Source: Butyrivibrio sp. MC2013 (GTDB lineage Bacteria > Bacillota > Clostridia > Lachnospirales > Lachnospiraceae). From it: a stretch of 64,000 nt of DNA. The DNA is taken from the NCBI RefSeq assembly GCF_000424585.1, contig NZ_KE384211.1, positions 186,001 through 250,000 on the forward strand. Direction: 5' to 3'. The notes below the pieces were generated by a model that did no database searches, was not told where the DNA came from, and saw only the letters and a program-made list of their open reading frames with translations. The position numbers and the translations under genes were made by a program. Positions within the stretch are counted from its first letter, which is position 1. Each line of letters opens with the position of its first letter. Below, one piece after another: positions 9,176-17,597 of the stretch.

Positions 9176-10192
9176 TCAGTTTGACGAAGCTTCTCCGGAA
9201 GCTGAAGAAGCTTCTGATGAAGATGATGCGCCCGTATCGCTGATCCCGCTGCCCACAATATCGGCATCTGTAAGGCTGCTCTTTCGATATCTGTAATTGG
9301 ACAGCTCGGGAAGATTCTCAGGCTCCATTAGCTCTGTGACAGCATCAGCCACATCCACATTCATAGCAGATAATATAGCTCCCCTGTCATCACTGCTCAT
9401 CTGATTGAGGATACGTGCAACCAGGGTCAGATCCTGCATACTGTTAAATATATTGGCAGCATTTTCGGCATCCATTGCAGAGAAGGCGGCCACATAGGTC
9501 TTGACCTCTTCATCACTGATCTGTCTGGCTACTACCTCTGCATATATCTTCTCTGCCTGGTCAGGATAGATCATGGCATAATAGCTGGCATAAGCATCTG
9601 CATCCGGAGCATTATCGGAATATACTATCTCTTCATAGAATTTTTTGCGATCCTCTTCAAAGGATAGCTGTTCCTCTTCAAAAGGGGTGAGCCTGGCAAC
9701 CTCAGTGGTGAGAGTTTCAATGGATGCAGCAAGACTTGCATTTTTGCTCTGAGCCAGAGCCAGCTCGCTTTCCAGCTGCCTGACATATGCTTCATCTATC
9801 CCGTTATCTGATACGCTGGAAGCAGGCGTGGGCAGCTCATCATCTTTATCGGGAAGGAGATTACACAGATAAGGCACATCACCTATAACAGGGCGCATCA
9901 GTTCTCCAAGGCCGGCTATATTAAGCTTACACATGACAGCCATGAGCAGCACCCACAACAGAACTATAAGAACCACAGCAAGAAAAGAGCTAAGGCCTGC
10001 AGTCTTATCGCCTGTCAGCTCGGCCTGAGCTTCCTCCATCTGCTTTTGTCTTAGTTTCTCCTGCTTACGGGCGGCCTTTTGTTCTTCCTTTAGCTGTTTT
10101 CTGTCAGCTTTTATCTTTTTGATGGCCTCCTGGGGATCATCAGGAAGAGAGTATTCCGGCAGTTCCGGTTCTTTTTTCTTCTTATCAGCCAT
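9176..10192 (-). CDS. MotE-like flagellar protein with MgtE_N-type domain
   Basis: This 338-residue protein occupies the place of ylxF/motE between fliJ and fliK. It has a highly charged N-terminal coiled coil (about residues 20-58, KADRKQLKEEQKAARKQEKL), one membrane helix (about 68-88, FLAVVLIVLLWVLLMAVM), and a second coiled coil after it. A C-terminal helical domain (about 190-295) contains YPDQAEKIYAEVVARQI and NIFNSMQDLTLVARILNQMS, resembling the MgtE N-domain superhelix and the FliG middle domain. Proteins of this kind chaperone or anchor stator and basal body parts; that role is inferred from family and position. Its start overlaps the end of fliJ by 8 bases, which suggests translational coupling. 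A Ser-rich tail ends the protein. Confidence 0.8.
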   Translation of the reverse strand: MADKKKKEPELPEYSLPDDPQEAIKKIKADRKQLKEEQKAARKQEKLRQKQMEEAQAELTGDKTAGLSSFLAVVLIVLLWVLLMAVMCKLNIAGLGELMRPVIGDVPYLCNLLPDKDDELPTPASSVSDNGIDEAYVRQLESELALAQSKNASLAASIETLTTEVARLTPFEEEQLSFEEDRKKFYEEIVYSDNAPDADAYASYYAMIYPDQAEKIYAEVVARQISDEEVKTYVAAFSAMDAENAANIFNSMQDLTLVARILNQMSSDDRGAILSAMNVDVADAVTELMEPENLPELSNYRYRKSSLTDADIVGSGISDTGASSSSEASSASGEASSN

Positions 10193-10655
10193 TTGTTCTC
10201 CGTCTGTTTTCTACAGTCTTACGTCCGTAGGTGAAGCTGGTCCTTTGATCACTTTCCTTGTACTCGGCATCCTTTTCTTCCGCCAGATATTCATTAAAGG
10301 CTCTCTCCTTGAGAGTCTCCTGCATCTTACGCTCCTGCATCTCGGCTGTGAGCTTTGCTCTTGCCTTATCTACAGCATTTTCTGCCCTAACTATCACAGT
10401 CTTTTGAGCTTCTATAAGGGCATCCATATTATTTACAGCATTCTGATTAAAGCGGATCTCCATTACATCCAGACGCCCCGTCTGGAGACGTACTATCTCG
10501 GACATATAGAATTCACGCCTATTTTGAAGCTCTTCAAGCCTGGCCATTTCTTCATTTAGCTGTGCCTGAGCTGCTCCAAATTCAGCTTTGGCCTGGGATT
10601 CAGTCTTTAATTTAAGGTCCAGGATGCTCTGCATCCTGTATCTGAAACGGGCCAT
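10185..10655 (-). CDS. fliJ: Flagellar export protein FliJ
   Basis: FliJ is the coiled-coil stalk that fits into the FliI ATPase hexamer and escorts export chaperones. The 156-residue product is almost entirely charged alpha-helix with the classic opening MARFRYRMQSILDLKLKTE. Length and position directly after fliI agree with the family. It starts 8 bases after fliI (AGGAG upstream) and its end overlaps the next gene by 8 bases. Confidence 0.92.
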   Translation of the reverse strand: MARFRYRMQSILDLKLKTESQAKAEFGAAQAQLNEEMARLEELQNRREFYMSEIVRLQTGRLDVMEIRFNQNAVNNMDALIEAQKTVIVRAENAVDKARAKLTAEMQERKMQETLKERAFNEYLAEEKDAEYKESDQRTSFTYGRKTVENRRRTNG

Positions 10656-10663
10656 AACTACTC

Positions 10664-12028
10664 CTACTTATTATCAGGAAATAGAGCAAAAAGCTTGTCC
10701 ATTATCTCTTCAAAGGTGAACTTTTCGTCGGTTCCCTGGAGAAGGAAGTCATTTACTCCGTCAATCATCTCGATGGCAAAATCAATATTTTTATTTGCTC
10801 CCTTCTTATAAGCACCTATATTGATCAGATCTTCCGCATCATTATAGGTTGCCATGACATTCTTAAAACGTCCTGCAGCTCTTTTTTGCTCAGGGCTTGC
10901 TATAGCGCTCATACATCTGGATATGGACTGAAGGACATCAATAGCAGGATAATGATTCTTCTGAGCCAGCTTTCTGTTAAGGACTATATGGCCATCCAGA
11001 ATGGATCTTGCAGTATCTGTTATGGGTTCATTAAAGTCATCACCGTCTACAAGTACTGTATAGAGACCTGTGATAGATCCCTTTCCGGACCTTCCTGCCC
11101 TTTCAAGGAGCTTTGGCATCTCTGCATATACGCTGGGGGGATAGCCCCTGGATACAGGAGGCTCGCCGCTGGCAAGGCCTATCTCTCTTTGAGCCATGGA
11201 GAATCTGGTAAGCGAATCCATCATCAGAAGTACATCCTTGCCCTGATCCCTGAAATACTCAGCAATGGAGGTGGCAGTCTTGGCAGCCTTCACTCTCTCA
11301 AGAGCAGGCTTGTCAGAGGTAGCTACGACCACCACAGACCTCTTCATGCCTTCAGGTCCCATGTCTCTTTCTATAAATTCCCTTACTTCTCTTCCACGTT
11401 CTCCAATAAGGGCTATAACATTGATATCGGCTTTTGTATTACGGGCAAACATACCAAGGAGTGTGGATTTACCTACGCCGGAGCCTGCAAATATGCCTAT
11501 CCTCTGACCTTTGCCTACGGTAAGGAGCCCGTCCACTGCCTTGACGCCAAGAGGAAGCACCTCAGATATGGGATCTCTGCTCATGGGATCCGGAGGCTGA
11601 TTTTCAACTGAATAGGATATTCCATTTTCCAATGAATGCCCCTGTCCAAAGCTGGTACCGTCTATCCTGCCAAGGCCGTCCAGTGTCTGTCCCAAAAGGC
11701 CGTCTCCCACATTTACTCTAAGAGGAGACTCGGTATTCTCCACAATGGAACCTGATCCTATTCCGCTGGTATTCTCATAGGGCATCAGCTGGACTCTTCC
11801 GTCAGCAAAGCCTACTACTTCTGCCATTGTAGGCCTGCCGGATAGTCTTACTATAGAGGAATCCTCTTTTTGCTTGGGATAGATATAGCAGATATCTCCC
11901 ATCTTGGCATCGGGACCTGCGGATTCTATAGTCAGACCTACAATATTTACAACTTTTCCCCTGGTCCTGTAGAAGGTCTGGGTCTCAAGCTTTTTGTATC
12001 TGGCATAATCTATAAGTCCGCTGCTCAT
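10664..12028 (-). CDS. fliI: Flagellum-specific ATPase FliI
   Basis: FliI is the F1-beta-like ATPase that energises unfolding and delivery of flagellar export substrates. The 454-residue protein shows Walker A GSGVGKST near residue 183, Walker B-type LLMMDSLTRF near 270, and the type III-specific stretches AVDGLLTVGKGQRIGIFAG and ASGEPPVSRGYPPSVYAEMP. Length matches the family. It forms a complex with FliH, encoded 10 bases upstream, and FliJ, encoded 8 bases downstream. Confidence 0.98.
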   Translation of the reverse strand: MSSGLIDYARYKKLETQTFYRTRGKVVNIVGLTIESAGPDAKMGDICYIYPKQKEDSSIVRLSGRPTMAEVVGFADGRVQLMPYENTSGIGSGSIVENTESPLRVNVGDGLLGQTLDGLGRIDGTSFGQGHSLENGISYSVENQPPDPMSRDPISEVLPLGVKAVDGLLTVGKGQRIGIFAGSGVGKSTLLGMFARNTKADINVIALIGERGREVREFIERDMGPEGMKRSVVVVATSDKPALERVKAAKTATSIAEYFRDQGKDVLLMMDSLTRFSMAQREIGLASGEPPVSRGYPPSVYAEMPKLLERAGRSGKGSITGLYTVLVDGDDFNEPITDTARSILDGHIVLNRKLAQKNHYPAIDVLQSISRCMSAIASPEQKRAAGRFKNVMATYNDAEDLINIGAYKKGANKNIDFAIEMIDGVNDFLLQGTDEKFTFEEIMDKLFALFPDNK

Positions 12029-12038
12029 CAGTTTCCCT

Positions 12039-12971
12039 CTATTTTCTTCGGTCGTAAGATAAGAGCCTTATCTTTCTGGAGAGCTCCTCCAGCTCTACTC
12101 CCACGCTGCAGTCAAAGATACCGCCGTCAGTCTCTATAATGCACTCATTTTCATGGAGAGTGGGATCCTCCACCAGCTCCATATTGATGTCAGGATTGGT
12201 CACATTCTGCATCAGATCATTCTTGGCATCAAATATCATGTCATAATCATCGGGTGATACATGGACAATAAGACCTCCCGAAGGCTCTATCCTGGACAGG
12301 GAGGTCTGAAGAAGATGAAGTATGATATCCTTATCCTCTCTAAAAGATATATTAAAGACATGCTCATATATCTTGGTAAGAGTCTCCACCATCTCAGGCT
12401 CAATAGTCATGAGCATCCGTTCATATTCGGCAGTGAGATTGTCCTGCTGGGCTTTTAATAGCTGAGCTGATTTTTTTTCAGCTTCCGCAAGGCCCTCATT
12501 AAGTCCCTGGTCAAAGCCCTGCTTCCTGCCTTCTTCCTGGGCCTTTTTTCTGATCTTCTCTGCTTCGGCTCTGGCATCAGCAACAATGGAATTCGCCTGA
12601 GTCTGCGCATCATCAAGGATCTGGTCGATCTCTTTCTGAGTATTGGGAGGAACTACCGGGGTAGCAGGCGCTTCCTGGGATACATCATCCTGCTCACCCC
12701 CAAAGTCAGTGAGGTTCATCTCTGCCGGCATATCCTCAAAGCCCGACTGATCCTGGGTAAGCCTGTCAAGCTTCTCCATATCAATATCGCCTTCATCAGG
12801 ATCATAATCGTCATAGTAGGCATCGTTTTCTGCCTCGGCAAGCTTTGCCCTGCGCTTTGCCTCTTCCTCTTTTTTTTCCAATATCAGCTGATTGACCAGC
12901 TCATTATTATCTATTACCCTGGCATCATCTGTTTCCAGGTTGACAAAGTAACCTTTAACAAGATTAGACAA
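12039..12971 (-). CDS. fliH: Flagellar assembly protein FliH
   Basis: FliH binds and regulates FliI and tethers it to the C-ring. The product is 310 residues: an acidic N-terminal half, a helix-rich central coil with repeated Ala/Glu/Lys (ADARAEAEKIRKKAQEEG, about residues 140-160, and the GLNEGLAEAEKKS region after it) and a C-terminal domain resembling the FliH/V-ATPase E-subunit (EMVETLTKIYEHVFNISF and ECIIETDGGIFDCSVGVEL). Its start lies within the end of fliG (8-base overlap). Confidence 0.93.
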   Translation of the reverse strand: MSNLVKGYFVNLETDDARVIDNNELVNQLILEKKEEEAKRRAKLAEAENDAYYDDYDPDEGDIDMEKLDRLTQDQSGFEDMPAEMNLTDFGGEQDDVSQEAPATPVVPPNTQKEIDQILDDAQTQANSIVADARAEAEKIRKKAQEEGRKQGFDQGLNEGLAEAEKKSAQLLKAQQDNLTAEYERMLMTIEPEMVETLTKIYEHVFNISFREDKDIILHLLQTSLSRIEPSGGLIVHVSPDDYDMIFDAKNDLMQNVTNPDINMELVEDPTLHENECIIETDGGIFDCSVGVELEELSRKIRLLSYDRRK

Positions 12972-13986
12972 CTATCTCGCCACCTCCGCCTCTTGAAATG
13001 ATGATCTCGCCGGAATCCTCCAGCTTTCTGATGATATTTACTATCTTCTGCTGAGCTTCCTCTACATCCTTCATTCTTACAGGACCCATAAAGTCCATAT
13101 CTTCTCTTATCATTACAGCCAGACGCTTGGAGAGGTTGTTGAATATTGCATTCTGCACCTGTTCATTGGCAGCCTTACATGCAAGAGCCAGGTCGGAATT
13201 ATCAACATCACGCAGCACTCTCTGAATGGATCTGTCGTCCAGCATAAGGATATCCTCGAATACGAACATCTTCTTGCGGATCTCGTCTGCCAGTTCGGGC
13301 TCTTCGATCTCCAGAGTCTCCATGATATGCTTCTCTGTCTGACGGTCTACTGTATTGAGGATCTCTACTACAGCGTCTACGCCGCCGATGATTGTATAAT
13401 CCTGATTTACCAGGCTCGAGAGCTTGGTCTCCAGTACTTTCTCTACATCCTTGATGGTATCGGGGCTGGTTCTGTCCATGGTAGCTATCCTCTTTGCAAC
13501 ATCTGCCTGTCTGTCCGGAGGAAGAGATCCCAAGATCTGAGCACTTTGCTGTGGTGACATATATGACAATATCAGTGCGATGGTCTGAGGATGCTCCTCC
13601 TGTATGAAGGTCAGTATCTGGGATGGATCAGTCTTTCTGATAAATTCAAAAGGCTTAACCTGAAGTGATGCAGTCAGCTTACTGATTACATCAATAGCCT
13701 TGTCTTCACCAAGGGCCTTTTCAAGCAGCTCCTTGGCATAGGTGATACCTCCCTCTGCAATATATTGCTGGGCCAGGCACACACCATAGAAATCGTTGAT
13801 CACAGCCTCTTTGACCTCTGATGACACGCTTCTGGTGTTGGCGATCTCAAGAGTCAGATCCTCAATCTCTTCTTCCTTTAGATATTTAAATACCAAAGAA
13901 GATTTTTCAGGACCAAGAGCGATCAGGAGTACTGCCGCCTTTTGGGTGCCTGTCATTTCCTCCAATAAGCTGTTGTCAGATGCCAT
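12964..13986 (-). CDS. fliG: Flagellar motor switch protein FliG
   Basis: FliG is the rotor protein that binds FliF through its N-domain and MotA through its C-domain. The 340-residue protein has the standard three-domain pattern. The N-terminal TGTQKAAVLLIALGPEKSSL is followed by the middle-domain EEHPQTIALILSYM motif and the C-terminal torque helix region VFEDILMLDDRSIQRVLRDV. GGGGGAAGT precedes the ATG. It sits between fliF and fliH as in most Firmicutes. Confidence 0.98.
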   Translation of the reverse strand: MASDNSLLEEMTGTQKAAVLLIALGPEKSSLVFKYLKEEEIEDLTLEIANTRSVSSEVKEAVINDFYGVCLAQQYIAEGGITYAKELLEKALGEDKAIDVISKLTASLQVKPFEFIRKTDPSQILTFIQEEHPQTIALILSYMSPQQSAQILGSLPPDRQADVAKRIATMDRTSPDTIKDVEKVLETKLSSLVNQDYTIIGGVDAVVEILNTVDRQTEKHIMETLEIEEPELADEIRKKMFVFEDILMLDDRSIQRVLRDVDNSDLALACKAANEQVQNAIFNNLSKRLAVMIREDMDFMGPVRMKDVEEAQQKIVNIIRKLEDSGEIIISRGGGGEIVV

Positions 13987-14008
13987 AATACTTCCCCCAT
14001 ATTAGTAT

Positions 14009-15640
14009 TTACATTCCAAAATCTTCATTCAGCCAGTTCCTAAGGAGATTTGCAGCAGCTTCGGGATTGGATTCGATAAACTGCTCTATGAGCTTCTTGG
14101 TCTCAGAGCCCTCATCTATCTCAATATCCCCAAGCATCTCATGCTCTGCAGCCTGGGATTCCAAGAGCTGCTCCACAGAGAGCTCCTGAGGCTCCTCTTC
14201 CACCTCTTCCTGTCGTTCTGCTCTCAGGCTCCTGAGTATTACAAATGCAAGCAGACCCAGGATCACCAGGATCAGTAGTATCTGCAGCACATCTGTAACT
14301 GATATGTTTAGGCCTTCGCTGTCAAAATATACATTTTCATCGCAAAGAGCGACTGTTATATTCTCATTGCTTATGCCTGTAGCAGTGGATACCAGGTTCT
14401 GGAGCCTGATCAAAGTAGCTGAATCTATTGTGTCAGTCACATCCACAGGCGCCGTGTGGCTGGCCTTATATTCAGCCCAGCTTTGTCCGTCATGTTCATC
14501 AGGCTTGTAGTCTTCCTGTTTGATAACTATATAATTGATCGCAGATACTGATATGGAAGAATCTTCTGTATTGATTTTGCCCGGAGGCGTATGAGTGTTG
14601 GTGATCCTCTCATTGGGCAGATAGTCCTTGGCATTCTCTGAAGTGGAGGACTGATAATTGTCTCTGTCCTCGGTCACATAGGTAGTATCATCATTGGTGT
14701 CTGTCCCGGGTACTCCTGTCTCTCCGCCGCTGGTGGACTGCTTGTAGTTCTCTTCATGGCTGAGCACCCCCTGAGAACCGCCATCAACAGGAGTATAGGT
14801 ATGATTGGTATCTTCTATGGATGAGAAGTCCATGCTGAGATTGGGAGCTACCTCTACATTGTCATACAGATTAGTTCCCAATATGACACTCTTTACCTGA
14901 CCCTCGATGTATTTTTCCATCTTTTGCTTCAAAGTCAGTTGGGTGGAAGCTGTTCCCATGGAATCATCGCTTTCACCTGTAAAGAGCATATTACCGGAGG
15001 TATCAAGAATGGTAACGTTCTGAGTAGAATCATTACCCAGAGCTGTAGCCACTATCTTTGCAACATAAGCTGCATTGTCATCAGTAAATTTCTCGGGATC
15101 ATTTAGCTGCAGGATCACGCTGGCAGTAGGTTTTTCCTTGGAAGCTATCAGCGTCCCGTCATCTGAAGGTACGTGTAAAGTGATGCGGCAATTATCAATT
15201 GTCTCTATGGTCTTTAAGTCAGATGTCAGCTTATTTTCCAGGTATGCCACATACTTCTTTTGCTTATCCGATTCCGTGGTGGAAAAGCTGGAATTGGTAG
15301 CAGCATCAATAGTATAATCAGCTGCCTGTACACCGTTTGCAGCAAGAAGGAGCCTGGCATCTATCACCTGCTTATCCAGTACCTTGAAAGTCACAGCATC
15401 ATCTGCGATCTGATAGCTTATGGAATTTTCCTGCAAAAGGTCTCTGATAGTAGACGCTTCTGCAGGCGTCTCAGCAGTTACAAGATAAGAATAATTTGGC
15501 TGTGTGAGAACTGTCACCAGAATGATCAGTGTCATGACCGCAGCTGCAGCCACCACAACTATCAGAGTCTTTTGACGGGTGGTGAAGCGGTTCCACCACT
15601 CTTTGATTCGATCAAGAATATTTTTAATCTGTTCCGGCAT
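14009..15640 (-). CDS. fliF: Flagellar MS-ring protein FliF
   Basis: FliF forms the MS ring, the membrane base for rod and export gate. The 543-residue protein has an N-terminal helix (about residues 26-46), a YscJ/FliF-type lipoprotein-like domain (SYLVTAETPAEASTIRDLLQ through ARLLLAANGV), a long periplasmic FliF-C region with an Asp/Thr/Ser-rich insertion near 280-345, a second membrane helix (VLQILLILVILGLLAFVIL, about 450-470) and a C-terminal acidic tail ending in AAANLLRNWLNEDFGM, the FliG-binding motif. GGGGAGG precedes the start. The 202 bases upstream, between fliE and fliF, carry nested inverted repeats. Confidence 0.97.
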   Translation of the reverse strand: MPEQIKNILDRIKEWWNRFTTRQKTLIVVVAAAAVMTLIILVTVLTQPNYSYLVTAETPAEASTIRDLLQENSISYQIADDAVTFKVLDKQVIDARLLLAANGVQAADYTIDAATNSSFSTTESDKQKKYVAYLENKLTSDLKTIETIDNCRITLHVPSDDGTLIASKEKPTASVILQLNDPEKFTDDNAAYVAKIVATALGNDSTQNVTILDTSGNMLFTGESDDSMGTASTQLTLKQKMEKYIEGQVKSVILGTNLYDNVEVAPNLSMDFSSIEDTNHTYTPVDGGSQGVLSHEENYKQSTSGGETGVPGTDTNDDTTYVTEDRDNYQSSTSENAKDYLPNERITNTHTPPGKINTEDSSISVSAINYIVIKQEDYKPDEHDGQSWAEYKASHTAPVDVTDTIDSATLIRLQNLVSTATGISNENITVALCDENVYFDSEGLNISVTDVLQILLILVILGLLAFVILRSLRAERQEEVEEEPQELSVEQLLESQAAEHEMLGDIEIDEGSETKKLIEQFIESNPEAAANLLRNWLNEDFGM

Positions 15641-15680
15641 AAGATCCTCCCCTGGTCATCATCCCGAAAAATACAGCAAT

Positions 15681-15839
15681 AAATACATTTTTGAATATTC
15701 TTCATAACGAGCCTTGCGCAATCATTCAAAAATGTATTTTTGTGCTTGCACAGAAAAAGACATTTTTGAATGATTGCATTTGGCGACTATCGCCAAACGA
15801 CAGAATGCGAAGCATTCTGGAGTCTGCAAGGCTCGTTAT
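15681..15839. repeat. Nested inverted-repeat element between fliE and fliF
   Basis: Four complementary pairs fill this gap. The outer arms ataacgagccttgc (15704-15717) and gcaaggctcgttat (15826-15839) match perfectly. An 18-base arm at 15718-15735 pairs with 15760-15777. A 16-base arm at 15681-15696 pairs with 15724-15739, which overlaps the previous arm, so these two stems exclude each other. Two further small hairpins occur at about 15779-15797 (ttggcga/tcgccaa) and 15801-15819 (cagaatgc/gcattctg). In the transcript all lie between the fliE stop and the fliF ribosome site. It may be a mobile palindromic repeat or a folding switch. Confidence 0.75.
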
Positions 15840-15842
15840 ATG

Positions 15843-16178
15843 TCAGAACTGCATCTGCATAAGCTGGTTATATGCAGTCAGTACCCTGTCTCTGATGGCT
15901 ACTGTATACTGCAGTGCCGTAGATGCCTTTTGAAGAGCTATAGTCAGATCATGAGTATTCTCAGATTGTCCCAGTGCCCATTTGATCTCTTCATTTTCAG
16001 CATCAGACAGGTAGGCATTTGTTGTATTTATATTTTCCACAGCCTGGTCAAAGAGCATCGAAAAAGTATTGCCGTCATCAGTCACTCTTGCCACAGGGTT
16101 CTTTACCTTGCTATAAAGCTCTTCTGCCGCTTTTATAGCACCTGATCTTACGTTGGTGATAGTGGATATATCTGCCAT
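15843..16178 (-). CDS. fliE: Flagellar hook-basal body protein FliE
   Basis: FliE joins the MS ring to the rod and is the first protein exported. The product (111 residues from the ATG at 16178) contains the family stretch FSMLFDQAVENINTTNAYLSD in the middle and ends with ALQKASTALQYTVAIRDRVLTAYNQLM. I prefer the start at 16178 because AAGGGGGG lies upstream. It is third in the operon, after flgC, and is separated from fliF by a palindromic element. Confidence 0.93.
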   Translation of the reverse strand: MADISTITNVRSGAIKAAEELYSKVKNPVARVTDDGNTFSMLFDQAVENINTTNAYLSDAENEEIKWALGQSENTHDLTIALQKASTALQYTVAIRDRVLTAYNQLMQMQF

Positions 16179-16266
16179 TTTTACCCCCCTTACAGCATCT
16201 AACAAGCTGTATCAGGCTCCCAAAAAGGTCTGATCAGCATCCAAACTTACAAAAGCTGCATTCTTA

Positions 16267-16713
16267 TCAGCTCTTACCCATTGTCAGGCCCTGGGACGCC
16301 ATATTCTTGCTGGCATTAAAAGCGGTGAGATTGGCCTGATATGCATTGCTTGCGTCTATAAGATTAGTCATCTCGGTGACTATATTGACATTGGGATAGG
16401 TTACATATCCGTCTTCATCAGCATCGGGATGGGAAGGATCATATACAATATTCATTTGGGTCTCATTGTCCTCCCTTACGGAAGTGACCTTTACACCCTT
16501 ACCGGAATATGACCTTAGTCTGCTGTTTAATATTTTCTGAAATTGTGAAGGATGCTCTTTTTCCGCAAAAGTCACAACCTTACGGACATAAGGATCCCCA
16601 TCTTCATTTCTGGTGGAATTGGCATTTGCGATATTCTCGGATATGATATCCATGCGAAAGCGCTGGGCTGTAAGCCCTGATGCATTGATATCAAAAGATG
16701 TAAATAATGACAT
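16267..16713 (-). CDS. flgC: Flagellar basal-body rod protein FlgC
   Basis: FlgC is a proximal rod subunit. The 148-residue protein opens with MSLFTSFDINASGLTAQRFR followed by MDIISENIANANSTR, the rod signature, and ends with a helix (EMTNLIDASNAYQANLTAFN). It has the conserved PYVRKVVTF segment after the N-terminal helix. AAAGGAGG precedes the start. It follows flgB by 29 bases. Confidence 0.97.
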   Translation of the reverse strand: MSLFTSFDINASGLTAQRFRMDIISENIANANSTRNEDGDPYVRKVVTFAEKEHPSQFQKILNSRLRSYSGKGVKVTSVREDNETQMNIVYDPSHPDADEDGYVTYPNVNIVTEMTNLIDASNAYQANLTAFNASKNMASQGLTMGKS

Positions 16714-16742
16714 ATCAGATTCCTCCTTTGACTCTATCTATA

Positions 16743-17141
16743 TCAGGATGGATTCTTCATAGCTGTCTGCAAATTCTGAAATTGACTTGTAAGAGACGTG
16801 ATCACGCCCTGATACTTAAGCTGGTTAGAAGCCAGTTCCACGTTTTCCTGCTCAGGATCCACATTGTTGCGATCAAGTCTGTAGGAATAATTGGCACTGT
16901 CATAATAGCTCCTGCCCGTGATCTTCTGCCCCCTTAAGGATGCTACCTTGGCATCAAGAGACCTGTATTTTGAATTGCCAAGAGCTCTTGCCAGCTCACC
17001 TTCAAAATCCAGATCCTCTCTCTTGTAACCGGGAGTTGTGGCATTGGCCAGATTGTTGGCAATAATGTCATTCCTCTTCCAGGCTGCATCAGCAGTGGAA
17101 TGAAGCACGTCAATATAATCAAATACACCGGAGTTGATCAT
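16743..17141 (-). CDS. flgB: Flagellar basal-body rod protein FlgB
   Basis: FlgB is a proximal rod subunit and the first gene of the operon seen here. The 132-residue product has NDIIANNLANATTPGYKRED near the N-terminus and a C-terminal helix with VELASNQLKYQGVITSLTSQ. A GGGGGA ribosome site precedes the ATG. The 456-base gap upstream, shared with divergent codY, holds the likely promoter and a palindromic repeat array. Confidence 0.96.
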   Translation of the reverse strand: MINSGVFDYIDVLHSTADAAWKRNDIIANNLANATTPGYKREDLDFEGELARALGNSKYRSLDAKVASLRGQKITGRSYYDSANYSYRLDRNNVDPEQENVELASNQLKYQGVITSLTSQFQNLQTAMKNPS

Positions 17142-17215
17142 ATAGATTCCCCCTTATCGGAACATTTCATCACAGTCATAAAAAACGCGACAAATTATCC
17201 AATTACTCAATATTT

Positions 17216-17244
17216 ATGATATACGATTTTTCGTAAATTTGCAA
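17216..17244 (-). promoter_or_regulatory. Candidate promoter of the flgB operon
   Basis: On the minus strand TTGCAA (17239-17244) and TATCAT (17216-17221) are spaced by exactly 17 bases, about 75 bases upstream of flgB. The match to a vegetative promoter is fair. I saw no clear sigma-D-type (TAAA/GCCGATAA) site in the gap. Confidence 0.4.
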
Positions 17245-17302
17245 TAATTTTCACGTATTTAGCTTGAATTTACAGACTATATTCCGTATATATATCGGAA
17301 TG

Positions 17303-17386
17303 TATGACAATGAAGTACATCCTTGTATATATGACATTGAAGTACATCCCTGTACTTCAGAGCATATCATAATACATCCTTGTATA
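17303..17386 (+). repeat. Palindromic repeat array A (three units)
   Basis: Three units with core ACATCCnTG occur 27 and 30 bases apart: gaagtacatccttgtatata, gaagtacatccctgtacttc (17339-17358, perfect 8-base arms) and atacatccttgtatatacg. Flanking bases tatgaca(t/a)tgaa are also shared. The longer third spacer contains cagagcatatc. The same unit, with compensating base changes in the arms, recurs at 22177-22290 on the other strand. Here it lies between divergent flgB and codY. Confidence 0.75.
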
Positions 17387-17512
17387 TACGCCATTTAAGA
17401 ATATGTTAAATATAAAATCAATACAGCAAATGGCGACTTATATTCACCCTTTTTATATTGTCAGAATTTTTGCACAATTACCCTTATATCGTTTATTTTT
17501 CGCTCATTATCA

Positions 17513-17541
17513 TTGTAAATTCGACTAATATGTGATACTAT
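17513..17541 (+). promoter_or_regulatory. Candidate codY promoter
   Basis: TTGTAA (17513-17518) and TACTAT (17536-17541) are 17 bases apart, and TGA directly before the second box makes an extended -10. It lies about 55 bases upstream of the codY start, which has AAAAGGAG. Confidence 0.55.
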
Positions 17542-17597
17542 ATGAAATGTGTGAATATTTTGTATAGTATCAAAACCGTCTTGAAAAGGAGATTCAA

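Noticed and set aside
10886-11611. Plus-strand open frame of 241 codons across fliI
   Set aside because: It is antisense to an unmistakable fliI, has no family features and no ribosome site.
17142-17597. c-di-GMP riboswitch in front of the flagellar operon
   Set aside because: No GGNCAAACC or GGACGCAAAGCC-like core was found on either strand.
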